From assembly GCA_041485385.1 (NCBI GenBank), contig JBGPJM010000065.1, positions 1 through 21,526 on the forward strand: DNA of 21,526 bases, given 5' to 3'. The notes beneath the pieces are model-generated. The model saw only the letters and a program-made list of their open reading frames with translations. It made no database searches and was not told the DNA's origin. The DNA comes from JBGPJM01 sp041485385 (GTDB lineage: Bacteria; Planctomycetota; Phycisphaerae; Phycisphaerales; UBA1924). A program made the position numbers and the translations under genes. Positions 15,901 to 21,526 of the stretch are shown one piece after another. How positions within the stretch are numbered: position 1 is the stretch's first letter; every line of letters begins with the position of its first letter.

Positions 15901-16904
15901 CCGCACCGGCCCGCCCGCTGGTCCGCCGATGCCCGCGAGACCGGTTCAACCGGCAGCCGCTGCACCTTCCGCTCCGGGTCGTACCGATTGATCCGCGCGA
16001 GGCCGGTGTCCACTACATGCGTAATTCGCGGAACCGTGAGCGACGTTTCCGCAACGTTCGTCGCCAGGATCACGCGCCGGCGCGGACCGGGATGGAAGAT
16101 TTGGTCTTGTTCCTGGTTGCTCAAGCGCGAGTACAGCGGCAGAACTTCGGCGTCGACGGCACGCCGGCGGAGGGCTTGGTCGACCAGGCGGATTTCCTGC
16201 TCGCCGGGAAGAAACACCAGCATATCGCCTTCCGGCAGGGAGGGTCGCACGAGATCATCGACGGCGTCGGCGACGCGCTCCGGGTTGACCGCCTCGTCGT
16301 CGTCGGTTTTTCCGGGGCGGTACCGGAGCTCCACCGGGAACGCGCGCCCGGAGACCTCGATCACCGGCGCCGTTGTGCTTCCGCCGAAGAACTCGCTGAA
16401 TCGGCCGGGATCGATCGTGGCGGATGTCACGATCACCTTCAGCTCGGGGCGCGTGGGGAGCAAGCGCCGCAGATATCCCAGCAGAAAATCGACGTTCAGC
16501 GAGCGCTCGTGCGCTTCGTCGATGATGATTATCCCATAGGAATTCAAGCGTGGATCGGATGTGAGCTCGGCGAGGAGCATGCCGTCGGTCAGCACCTTGA
16601 TCCGCGTGGCGCGGCTGGTCTGGTCCAGGAAGCGGACCTTGACGCCGACCAGGGAGCCGAGGGAAACCCCGCGTTCCTCGGCAATTCGTGCGGCGACGGC
16701 GCGGGCGGCGAGGCGGCGCGGCTGGGTGTGACCGATCAGGCCCTTCGCGGCGAGGCCCAAATCGAGGCAAATTTGCGGGAGTTGCGTGGTTTTGCCGGAG
16801 CCGGTGGGGCCGCAGATCACCACGACCTGGTGGCGCAGGAGGGCGGTTTCGATCTCCTTTCGGCGCTCGAGGATGGGGAGGGAGGGGCTGGCTTCGGGGG
16901 GCAT
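12966..16904 (-). CDS. hrpA: ATP-dependent RNA helicase HrpA (DEAH box)
   Basis: The 1312-residue product matches the size of E. coli HrpA (1300). Walker A is GPTGSGKTT (residues 32-40), motif II is DEAH (129-132), motif III is SAT (161-163), and motif VI is QRAGRCGRTAPGVC. The helicase-associated domain follows, and then the long C-terminal HrpA extension (DUF3418), ending in IEQYRWMLEELRVGLFGAES. Bacterial HrpA acts on RNA and has been linked to rescue of stalled or collided ribosomes. I chose the ATG at 16904 because homology begins there (SPSLPILERRKEIETAL); an in-frame start 11 codons upstream gives a Pro-rich addition without support. No clear ribosome binding site is visible. It is divergent from dps and convergent with the RND permease. 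Confidence 0.95.
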   Translation of the reverse strand: MPPEASPSLPILERRKEIETALLRHQVVVICGPTGSGKTTQLPQICLDLGLAAKGLIGHTQPRRLAARAVAARIAEERGVSLGSLVGVKVRFLDQTSRATRIKVLTDGMLLAELTSDPRLNSYGIIIIDEAHERSLNVDFLLGYLRRLLPTRPELKVIVTSATIDPGRFSEFFGGSTTAPVIEVSGRAFPVELRYRPGKTDDDEAVNPERVADAVDDLVRPSLPEGDMLVFLPGEQEIRLVDQALRRRAVDAEVLPLYSRLSNQEQDQIFHPGPRRRVILATNVAETSLTVPRITHVVDTGLARINRYDPERKVQRLPVEPVSRASADQRAGRCGRTAPGVCVRLYSEESYASRPRFTDPEIRRTNLASVVLQMRALDLGPVDEFPFLDPPDPRSLEDAFETLFELGAIDAPDARGALTAVGARMARVPVEPRVARMLLAADTEGSLREVLVLAAVLSIQDPRERPMGRQENADRAQEVFRHESSDFLTLLRVWDQFQHAAGGLAYGALVGWCRDHFLSPARMREWGELLDQLAGIAEEIDLRLNERPASEDAIHRALLTGLISSVACREADGGSFDYRSARAGSVQIFPGSVLFRKAPRWIMAAELVHTTRLYARTVARIEPEWIEELAGHMFRRQLSDQHLDPATGEPSAWERVTMSGIVVVPRRRAAIAGVDPKAARALLILDGLVRAKWELAALFMEHNRGVREAAQQAVAKLRRPGVLVADEELAAWFDGRIPGRVCDPASLRAWCAEAEASDPRVLMLPLGELLRPEARVALDPLLFPDSLELGESGSPIVCPIRYALSPGKDDDGVTLTVPLTGLPRLTPERAAWLVSGMLPDLVQGLIKILPKARRSLVEVKAAAADVAAACAAVLCFGEGSLGEGLSEAIEVLYGVSIDPGAWSFKALPAHLRMRIRVVDERSAELGAGRDVTELMARLEGRLRRAHAAQSRGRFQREGVESWDFGRLPERVEVELGGAGAAMYPALVDAGDSASLALVESPREAGAQTLLGVRRLFEVGCRDELEHYVQALPQWGDMVRQFGQLGTPRQLRNSVSALIADRVFTSGQPAVGDGEEFERRLVELRGRLPSATREVGEAVARMLEARFKIAQRLAGGTPRLWADSIADIREHAAYLMPRGFLLLLPWERVRHYPRYVESARERLFTLREGGSRVETRALSDVAPHWKRFTGWVAASMSAARALGAAAGETAGESGAARGKSGDHKRRAAAPLPQARRAAPAVNVDAGEWAMRPGIMPPLIEQYRWMLEELRVGLFGAESDAGGRVSPASSAIVAELDVLWKKHQAPAPGAASRS

Positions 16905-17192
16905 AGGTGGGGGTGCCCATAGTAGGGGTGGGCCCAATCTGCGCGCCCAAATCGGGTAATACCATGCGATTTGCGGCGGTTTTTTGGCACGTTCGGTGGA
17001 CTGACCTGCATGTTCCGCGACCTGAGATCGCGCTCCAGGCTGCGGAGAGGGTTGTCCGGATTCGGTCGCGGCGGCGTGGGAAACTTGGACCCCAGTTCGT
17101 GGGAGGGGATCGCCCGAACCTCATGCCGTTTTCATCGCTACGTGCGATCCTGAGTCAGGCGCCCCGAGTCACGAAGAAACGGAGGTCCAGCC
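16905..17192. other. Divergent intergenic region hrpA / dps
   Basis: No gene is visible. It should hold the promoters of both flanking genes. The stretch near 16979-16986 is a T-run. A short inverted repeat ATCGC-N5-GCGAT (17134-17148) lies about 45 bases before the dps start and could be an operator, but with only five-base arms the support is weak. Confidence 0.4.
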
Positions 17193-17675
17193 ATGTACCC
17201 GACCAGGAACGACCTGCCCGAGGCCACCCGGACGAAAATCGCCGAGCTTCTCAACGCGCGGCTGGCCGATGCCATCGACCTGCAGACGCAGTGCAAGCAG
17301 GCGCACTGGAACGTGAAGGGCCCGAGCTTCATCGCGCTGCACGAGCTGTTCGACAAGGTCAACGCGGCGGTCGAGGACTACGTGGACGTCATCGCCGAGC
17401 GGGCCGTGCAACTGGGCGCGACGGTGCAGGGGACCGCTCGCTCCGTCGCGGCGCGCTCGACGATCCCCGAGTACGCGGCCAAGGGTGGCGACGGGCGCGA
17501 GCACGCCGCGGCCCTCTCGGGCGCGCTGGCCTCCTTCGGCAAGCTCGCGCGCAAGGCGATCGACCAGAGCAACGAGCTGAACGACGCCGGTACGGCCGAC
17601 ATCTTCACCGAGGTCTCTCGCGGCACCGACAAGTGGCTCTGGTTCGTCGAGGCCCATCTCCAGGCCGAGCGATAG
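17193..17675 (+). CDS. dps: Dps, DNA-protecting ferritin-like protein
   Basis: The 160-residue protein is a typical Dps. The inter-subunit ferroxidase ligands appear with the exact E. coli spacing: His38 (QAHWNVKG), His50, Asp54 (HELFDKV), Asp65 and Glu69 (DVIAER). Dps forms a dodecamer that binds DNA, oxidises Fe(II) with hydrogen peroxide and stores iron, protecting DNA under starvation or oxidative stress. The N-terminus before the first helix is short and has few basic residues, so DNA binding is uncertain. The start is set by GGAGG at 17181-17185, seven bases upstream. A hairpin terminator follows at 17807-17824. Confidence 0.95.
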   Translation: MYPTRNDLPEATRTKIAELLNARLADAIDLQTQCKQAHWNVKGPSFIALHELFDKVNAAVEDYVDVIAERAVQLGATVQGTARSVAARSTIPEYAAKGGDGREHAAALSGALASFGKLARKAIDQSNELNDAGTADIFTEVSRGTDKWLWFVEAHLQAER

Positions 17676-17806
17676 GCTCACCACGACTTTCCCGGGATCG
17701 CCGCGCCCTTGAGACGCCCTGCCGAAGGACGCCGGCGAGCTCTCTCCCTCCGGGTGCCCAAGGAGCAGGCCCAGCCGGGCCGGTAGCTACCCGCCCCGTC
17801 CTCCTC

Positions 17807-17824
17807 CCCCGGCGCTTGCCGGGG
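17807..17824 (+). terminator. Rho-independent-type terminator after dps
   Basis: CCCCGGC (17807-17813), a GCTT loop, and GCCGGGG (17818-17824) form a perfect 7-bp stem followed by TTTCTCGT. It lies about 130 bases after the dps stop and about 100 bases before the next plus-strand gene. Confidence 0.7.
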
Positions 17825-17925
17825 TTTCTCGTGGCGGGCCGAGTTTCCGCGAAGAAAAACCGTGCTACCGAGGCCCGGAGGCGTCATACTCGTCTCTTGG
17901 GGGATACCCCAGGAGGGTGCTAACC

Positions 17926-18711
17926 ATGCCTCGTCGCATCAAGATCAGCCTTCGACACGTCGCGGCGCTCGGGCTGACGGCTCTGGCCGGCGTCCCCACC
18001 CTCGCCCCCATGGCCCGGGCCGACATCACGCTCTTCTTTGACGCCGCGGCGTTCCAGGCCAGCACGGGGGCGGTCCCCCAGCCCGAGTTGCCCGGCCTTG
18101 GGCTTGTCGGCCGGCACGTGGCGCAAACGACCGTGGGCGACCTCACGTTCTCCATCAACAATGAAAGCCCTCAAATCGCCCTCGTCCTGGACGAGTTCAC
18201 CCCGCTCCACCCGGGCAATGAGATCGGGCTCTCCGACTGGGAAGCTCTGAACGTGACCGCTGCGTTCCCCGTCTACGCCCTGGGCTCGTTCTTCGTCGAG
18301 GGCATCGACGAGCCGGTGTCGTGCAACGCCCTGTGTCCCTGCACCGACGCCACCTACTCCGTCCGCCTGTTGCTCGGGGCCCAGCCCGTGGGCGAGTTCA
18401 CGTTCAACGCCCCCGACGGGGTTCTCTCGTTCGTCGGCGTGTGGTCCGACCTCCCTTTCGACCGGGTGGAGTACCGCGACCTCTCCGAGATGTGCGACAA
18501 CGAGTACTGGGGCAGGTTCCTTGTCGGAACCGCGCCGCGCACGTGCCCCGCCGACTTCAACCACGACGGACTGGCCAACTCCCAGGACTTCTTCGACTTC
18601 CTGACCGCCTTCTTCTCCGGCGCGCCCGCCGCCGACTTCAACCACGACGGCGCGACCAACTCGCAGGATTTCTTCGACTTCCTGACGGCGTTCTTCGCCG
18701 GATGCCCGTGA
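17926..18711 (+). CDS. Secreted protein with two GC-type dockerin-like repeats
   Basis: The 261-residue protein starts at ATG 17926 with AGGAGG 9 bases upstream. It has a signal peptide: basic MPRRIKISLRH, hydrophobic AALGLTALAGVPTLA, then a probable cleavage after MARA (about residue 32). The middle is a beta-rich domain of unknown function containing four Cys in a CNALCPC...MC pattern. The C-terminus holds two repeats of DFNHDG.(A/T)NSQDFFDFLTAFF (beginning at Asp210 and Asp237, 27 residues apart). These resemble calcium-binding dockerin or EF-hand-like loops and match the 'GC-type dockerin domain-anchored' proteins common in Phycisphaerae. The protein is probably exported and anchored or assembled at the cell surface. 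The partner is unknown. Confidence 0.85.
   Translation: MPRRIKISLRHVAALGLTALAGVPTLAPMARADITLFFDAAAFQASTGAVPQPELPGLGLVGRHVAQTTVGDLTFSINNESPQIALVLDEFTPLHPGNEIGLSDWEALNVTAAFPVYALGSFFVEGIDEPVSCNALCPCTDATYSVRLLLGAQPVGEFTFNAPDGVLSFVGVWSDLPFDRVEYRDLSEMCDNEYWGRFLVGTAPRTCPADFNHDGLANSQDFFDFLTAFFSGAPAADFNHDGATNSQDFFDFLTAFFAGCP
18550..18708 (+). repeat. 81-bp tandem repeat encoding the two dockerin-like motifs
   Basis: The unit starting at 18550 (gccgacttcaaccacgacgg) recurs at 18631, exactly 81 bases later. The following parts (cagga.ttcttcgacttcct) are also nearly identical at DNA level. The near identity in both sequence and codon choice suggests a recent duplication or strong gene conversion between the two motifs. 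Confidence 0.75.
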
Positions 18712-18762
18712 CCTGAGGGTTACGTTCCGCGGAGATACCGCGACTGTCAGGTCGCATTTCTC

Positions 18763-18791
18763 TTGAGCGCGACGTGTCCGGCTGATAGGGT
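18763..18791 (+). promoter_or_regulatory. Putative promoter of the short signal-peptide ORF at 18818
   Basis: TTGAGC (18763-18768) and TAGGGT (18786-18791) are separated by 17 bases. A ribosome binding site and ATG follow 15-30 bases later. The -35 box is good and the -10 box is weak. Confidence 0.4.
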
Positions 18792-18817
18792 GGGGCATTC
18801 AACTGCGGAGGCACCCT

Positions 18818-18991
18818 ATGAACCTACGCCCGACGCTTTCCGCGTTGTTCGTCGTTTGCGCGCTGGCCGCCGCCGGAATGTCGTACCAGCACGCCGCGGC
18901 TCATCTTGGCTCGGTTGCGGCTTCGAAATGGCCCAGCCGGGCGTGCAGGACGGGGACCTTGCGTGGCTCGGCCCGAAGTTCCAGGCCATAG
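18818..18991 (+). CDS. Orphan signal-peptide ORF, 57 aa, probably a truncated gene start
   Basis: The ATG at 18818 has GGAGG (18807-18811) 6 bases upstream and a possible promoter at 18763-18791. The first 28 residues form a convincing signal peptide: MNLRP, then hydrophobic TLSALFVVCALAAAG, then MSYQHAAA. From about base 18901 onward the frame is antisense to the end of the TIGR03435-like fragment and translates into a Ser/Arg-rich tail ending at TAG 18989-18991. The simplest reading is the intact 5' end of a secreted-protein gene whose remainder was lost or replaced by rearrangement. A genuine short secreted peptide is possible but less likely. Confidence 0.45.
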   Translation: MNLRPTLSALFVVCALAAAGMSYQHAAAHLGSVAASKWPSRACRTGTLRGSARSSRP

Positions 18992-19428
18992 GCGGCAAGA
19001 GCGGCGGCCTGCGACTCGGCATCCTCCGGCATCCATTCGAGCTTGAAGTCGTAGAAGCCCGCCAGGCCCGTCTCATCGACCCCGGGCTTGCCGCCTCCGA
19101 AGCGGCCCAGCAATCGGGCTACCTCCTTCATGCTGGCGTGGTCCAGCACAATCCGGCCGGAGCGGCCCATGGAGAACACCCGCTCTTTGGTGCTGGGGGC
19201 CGGCGCGGGCGTGCCCGGCTTGCGAGCCAGGACCAGCACCGGCCGCTCCTCACCCCTCCATTCGCCGCCTAGGCGCAGCCCTAGGGCGATCAGATCGCGG
19301 AGCAGACGTCGCGCGTCGTCGTCGTCGCCGCCCGGCGCCTTGACGGGTTGGTGACCGGATGGCCGGGAACCAAAGGCAGAAGGCCAAAGGCGCAAAGCAG
19401 GGTCGCTGATAATGGGCTGGGTGCGCAT
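18901..19428 (-). CDS. TIGR03435-like protein, C-terminal fragment (probably N-terminally truncated)
   Basis: The last 90 or so residues (GRIVLDHASMKEVARLLGRF, then VDETGLAGFYDFKLEWMPED and YGLELRAEPRKVPVLHARLG) resemble the C-terminal region of the TIGR03435 family, best known from Acidobacteria. In that family a pattern like MxxLAxxLS...VVDKTGLxGxYDFxLE...LGLKLExRKxPVE is typical. DDDARRLLRDLIALGLRLGG corresponds to the preceding LLxDRFxL segment. The family's N-terminal half and signal peptide are missing. The first 30 residues read like non-coding sequence and carry heptanucleotide repeats, and the ATG at 19428 has no ribosome binding site. The fragment is therefore probably a remnant. 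Function of the family is unknown. Confidence 0.5.
   Translation of the reverse strand: MRTQPIISDPALRLWPSAFGSRPSGHQPVKAPGGDDDDARRLLRDLIALGLRLGGEWRGEERPVLVLARKPGTPAPAPSTKERVFSMGRSGRIVLDHASMKEVARLLGRFGGGKPGVDETGLAGFYDFKLEWMPEDAESQAAALAAYGLELRAEPRKVPVLHARLGHFEAATEPR
19371..19398 (-). repeat. Short heptanucleotide tandem repeat (GCCTTTG / GCCTTCT type)
   Basis: Read on the minus strand, 19398-19371 is four consecutive 7-mers: GCTTTGC, GCCTTTG, GCCTTCT, GCCTTTG. The last three differ at only one or two positions. Degenerate heptanucleotide repeats of this look (short tandemly repeated repetitive sequences) are known from cyanobacteria and other bacteria. The array sits at the 5' edge of the truncated TIGR03435-like fragment. 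Confidence 0.5.
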
Positions 19429-19458
19429 TTCAGCGCGCGCAGGCCCCCGCTTCCGGCA

Positions 19459-20634
19459 CTATTTCTTCTCCTGCACAGGCTGCTGCAACGTCTCGAGCGC
19501 CTTCTTGGCGAGCTCATCCTGTGGGTTGAGCCGCAGCGCCGTCTCCAAGGCCCGCTTCGCCCCATTGGTATCCCCCGCCTGGGCCGATGCGACTCCCAAA
19601 CGCCCCCAGAGGGCCGCATCGGATGCCTCGTACCCCAGCGCCTCGCGGTAGGACGCCGCCGCATCTTCCCATCTCTCGCCGTTTGCAGCGTCATCGCCTT
19701 CGTGAACGCACAGCCAGACAAGCACCGCCGTCAGATCGCGCGGCTTGTCAGACAACAGCCCCCACTCGCTCCGGAACGCGTCGAGCGCCCGCGAATACCT
19801 GCCCATCCTCTGGCGCGCCACACCCAGGTTGTGCCAGATCTGGTGATCGGCGGGCTTGAGCCTCGCTGCATCCGCGAGCAGCAACGCGGCCTCGTTGTTC
19901 CTTCCGCTCACCAGCTCCGCATACCCCTGCGCCGCGAGTTCATCCGCGTACGTGAAGGGATGGATCAAACGCTGGCCGACCGTTGCGCCCACGAGTGCCC
20001 CGATCCCCAGGAGCGCGATCGCGCCCCACCACACCCCCTTCGGCGGCCCGCCCCGCTCGAACCGCGTGCCCTCCGCCGGCGCGATCGCCCGCCCGAGTAG
20101 CCATCCAAGTACCGCCCCCGTGCCATGCGCAACGTTCCCCACCGCAAGGGCGCCGGTCAACGTGAGCCCGATGCACACGAAGAACCACAGCACGAACGCC
20201 GAAACCGTTGCCTGATCGACGGCGCCCTCGAAGCGGCTGTCTCGCTGCTCGAGTGTCCATAACAGCCCGAAATACCCGTACACGATCCCTGAAAGACCCA
20301 CGCCGCCGGTCGCGAACACGCTCTCTGCCGCAGCGGGAACGACGGCGAGCAGCGCCACGATTCCCACGTACTTTGCCCGGCCAAGGTCACGCTCGAGCAA
20401 CGTCCCGAACACCCAGAACCAGTAGAGGTTGAACACGAGGTGCAGCGGGTTGACGTGCGGGAGGTTCGACGTTACGACCCGCCACGGCTCCGTCACGAAC
20501 GACCGCCCGTCGATCACCGCCCAGTCAACGCTGTGCCCGGTCCACCACCACAGCGACACCCCGATCGCGCACGCGCCGATCGCACTCGTGATCGGGAACC
20601 GAAGGGCCTCCCGGATTGGCGGCGGGCGACGCAT
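19459..20634 (-). CDS. Rhomboid-family intramembrane serine protease with C-terminal TPR repeats
   Basis: The 391-residue protein has an N-terminal rhomboid domain (about residues 10-225) of six or more hydrophobic helices. It has PHVNPLHLVFNLYWFWVFG with the oxyanion-type HxxxN (His65, Asn69). The catalytic Ser115 is in GLSGIVYGYFG and the catalytic His170 is in NVAHGTGAVLG, so it should be active. The C-terminal part (about residues 230-385) consists of tetratricopeptide repeats (YAELVSGRNNEAALLLADAA, IWHNLGVARQRMGRYSRAL, AASYREALGYEASDAALWGR, GAKRALETALRLNPQDELAK), a likely protein-binding platform. It would cleave membrane-protein substrates within the inner membrane; the substrates are unknown. 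The ATG at 20634 fits the domain start but lacks a close ribosome binding site. Confidence 0.92.
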   Translation of the reverse strand: MRRPPPIREALRFPITSAIGACAIGVSLWWWTGHSVDWAVIDGRSFVTEPWRVVTSNLPHVNPLHLVFNLYWFWVFGTLLERDLGRAKYVGIVALLAVVPAAAESVFATGGVGLSGIVYGYFGLLWTLEQRDSRFEGAVDQATVSAFVLWFFVCIGLTLTGALAVGNVAHGTGAVLGWLLGRAIAPAEGTRFERGGPPKGVWWGAIALLGIGALVGATVGQRLIHPFTYADELAAQGYAELVSGRNNEAALLLADAARLKPADHQIWHNLGVARQRMGRYSRALDAFRSEWGLLSDKPRDLTAVLVWLCVHEGDDAANGERWEDAAASYREALGYEASDAALWGRLGVASAQAGDTNGAKRALETALRLNPQDELAKKALETLQQPVQEKK

Positions 20635-20797
20635 CCCGCAAGTCTACCACCTCATGGATTCCATCCCCGCATAAGCGCGGCGAACTGACTCTCATCCCAT
20701 CTGGCACGCGCCCATCGCGCCATCAACAGCGCTCCCATGCTGTGAGTCGCTTTCCGCTCAAAAAGGGCAACTGTCAGCCCAGCGGGAGCCGCCGACC
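20635..20797. other. Divergent intergenic region upstream of rhomboid and the 27-aa ORF
   Basis: No gene and no confident promoter box is visible. The region should contain the rhomboid promoter on the minus strand and, if the small ORF is real, its promoter on the plus strand. Confidence 0.4.
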
Positions 20798-20881
20798 ATG
20801 AGCGGCGCCACCTCTCAGTTCGCCACCGGCCACTACGGCTGGTGCCGCGAGGGACTCCGCGGCGATGACCCGAATCCGTAA
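20798..20881 (+). CDS. Candidate microprotein, 27 aa
   Basis: The ORF runs from ATG 20798 to TAA 20879-20881 and encodes MSGATSQFATGHYGWCREGL followed by RGDDPNP. A GGGAG lies 9 bases upstream. The composition (aromatic Phe, His, Tyr, Trp and one Cys in a Gly-rich context) is not what random GC-rich DNA usually gives. Only 25 bases after the stop is the strongest hairpin terminator in the window, which shows that some plus-strand transcript ends here with no other plus-strand gene to account for it. The alternative is a small non-coding RNA. Function unknown. Confidence 0.4.
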   Translation: MSGATSQFATGHYGWCREGLRGDDPNP

Positions 20882-20906
20882 GCGATCAGCATTTTGGCCC
20901 CTCCAC

Positions 20907-20937
20907 GCCCGCCCCGGCCGTTTGCACCGGGGCGGGC
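20907..20937 (+). terminator. Strong rho-independent terminator
   Basis: GCCCGCCCCGG (20907-20917) and CCGGGGCGGGC (20927-20937) form a perfect 11-bp stem around a 9-base loop, followed by TCGTTTTTG. The U-run is on the plus strand, so it terminates a plus-strand transcript. The only candidate transcript is the one carrying the ORF at 20798-20881. Confidence 0.85.
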
Positions 20938-21093
20938 TCGTTTTTGTATGCAACCCCCGAACGGGGCACCTGCATTCCCGTAAATCGCGTCAAAGAACAC
21001 TGGGTGCATCCCGAATCCCTGGTGTAGACTTCGGGTGCTGGGATTCCCCATTACCGGCGGCCGCGTTCTGCGGATCGCCTTGGAGGCTCAAAT
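20938..21093. other. Intergenic region upstream of the pseudopilin-like gene
   Basis: It should hold the promoter of the following gene. A weak -10-like TAGACT lies near 21025 without a convincing -35 box. No other feature is visible. Confidence 0.35.
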
Positions 21094-21526
21094 ATGAAGA
21101 GGCCACGTCGTAGAGAATGCCGCGCGTTCACGCTTATCGAACTGCTCGTCGTGATCGCCATCATTGCGCTCCTGATCGGGATTCTGCTCCCGGCCCTGGG
21201 CCAGATGAGACAGGCCGGCCGCAAGGCAATCTGCCAGTCGAACATGAAGCAGTTCGGCATCGCCTTCGCCAACTATTCAACCGACTTCCAGGACCGCATC
21301 GCGTCCTTCACGTGGAAGGCCGGCGTGACCCACGTGATCGCGGAGGTGTACCCAGGTTCCAACGATCCGTACGCCTTCCCGCCCGCGGCGAACTACAACC
21401 AGGCCGCCGCCGACCAGGCCGTCGCGATCATCCGCTTCCGCGCCGAGCGTCTCGACCTCACGCAGATCAACGGGTGGATCCCGCACGTGCTGTACAGCCA
21501 CCTGGTGCTGAACGACTACCTCCAGC
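21094..21526 (+). CDS. Pseudopilin-like protein with prepilin-type N-terminal methylation motif, 3' end outside window
   Basis: The ATG at 21094 has GGAGG (21082-21086) 7 bases upstream. The product begins with basic MKRPRRRECRA, then FTLIELLVVIAIIALLIGIL, the type IV prepilin/pseudopilin signature with Glu at position +5 after the expected cleavage site. The residue before the cleavage point is Ala instead of the usual Gly; this is frequent in planctomycete members of the group. After the helix come ALGQMRQAGRKAICQSNMKQ and a globular region, as in the large planctomycete families of secreted pseudopilin-like proteins (related to the DUF1559 / H-X9-DG group). The C-terminal motif that would assign the subfamily lies beyond the window. 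It is presumably membrane-bound until processed by a prepilin peptidase. Confidence 0.88.
   Translation, partial: MKRPRRRECRAFTLIELLVVIAIIALLIGILLPALGQMRQAGRKAICQSNMKQFGIAFANYSTDFQDRIASFTWKAGVTHVIAEVYPGSNDPYAFPPAANYNQAAADQAVAIIRFRAERLDLTQINGWIPHVLYSHLVLNDYLQ

Noticed and set aside
17134..17148. ATCGC-N5-GCGAT before dps, considered as an OxyR/Fur-type operator
   Set aside because: The arms are too short and match no known consensus well enough to be listed as a regulatory site.
1..21526. Search by eye for tRNA/rRNA genes, CRISPR arrays, insertion sequences, prophage or toxin-antitoxin genes
   Set aside because: No T-loop-type GGTTC-ANTCC arms, regular spacer-repeat arrays, transposase motifs or phage genes were seen.

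Overview
The window is a GC-rich bacterial chromosome segment, most likely from a planctomycete of the Phycisphaerae type. The lineage markers are a secreted protein ending in two 'GC-type' dockerin-like repeats, a pseudopilin-like protein with an R-A-FTLIELL N-terminus, a divergent ECF-like sigma factor, a short single-domain AMP nucleosidase, and hairpin terminators built from near-perfect GC stems. The lineage is an inference from gene content; no rRNA or other marker gene is present.

Left part (1-1644): the 3' end of dprA (DNA uptake and recombination), a good sigma70-like promoter followed by a short inverted repeat, a doubtful leader ORF, and lexA (SOS repressor). Positions 1645-1899 hold no gene. 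From 5222 down to 1900 six minus-strand genes follow one another: an ECF-like sigma factor, four small or medium proteins I do not recognise, and a DinB/YfiT-superfamily putative metalloenzyme. The 759 bases upstream of the sigma gene (5223-5981) have no convincing gene.

Middle (5982-12928): a WYL-domain regulator (minus strand) is divergent from a short AMP nucleosidase gene (plus strand), with a 9-bp inverted repeat between them. Next is a compact plus-strand efflux operon (TetR regulator, RND adaptor, RND permease). Both junctions are ATGA stop/start overlaps, and a perfect 6-2-6 palindrome lies between the -10 box and the tetR start. No outer-membrane factor is encoded beside it. The permease converges with a full-length hrpA helicase gene (16904-12966, minus).

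Right part (16905-21526): dps with a hairpin terminator; a secreted dockerin-repeat protein; an orphan signal-peptide ORF meeting, tail to tail, an N-terminally truncated TIGR03435-like fragment whose 5' edge carries heptanucleotide repeats (probably a rearrangement scar); a rhomboid protease fused to TPR repeats; a 27-codon ORF followed by the strongest terminator in the window; and the 5' part of a pseudopilin-like gene.

Most genes are housekeeping or common accessory functions. I see no defence system, CRISPR array, prophage, transposase or biosynthetic cluster. The most interesting parts are the sigma-led cluster of unknowns, the 18.8-19.4 kb scar, the 27-aa ORF with terminator, and the putative operators of lexA, tetR and WYL/amn.
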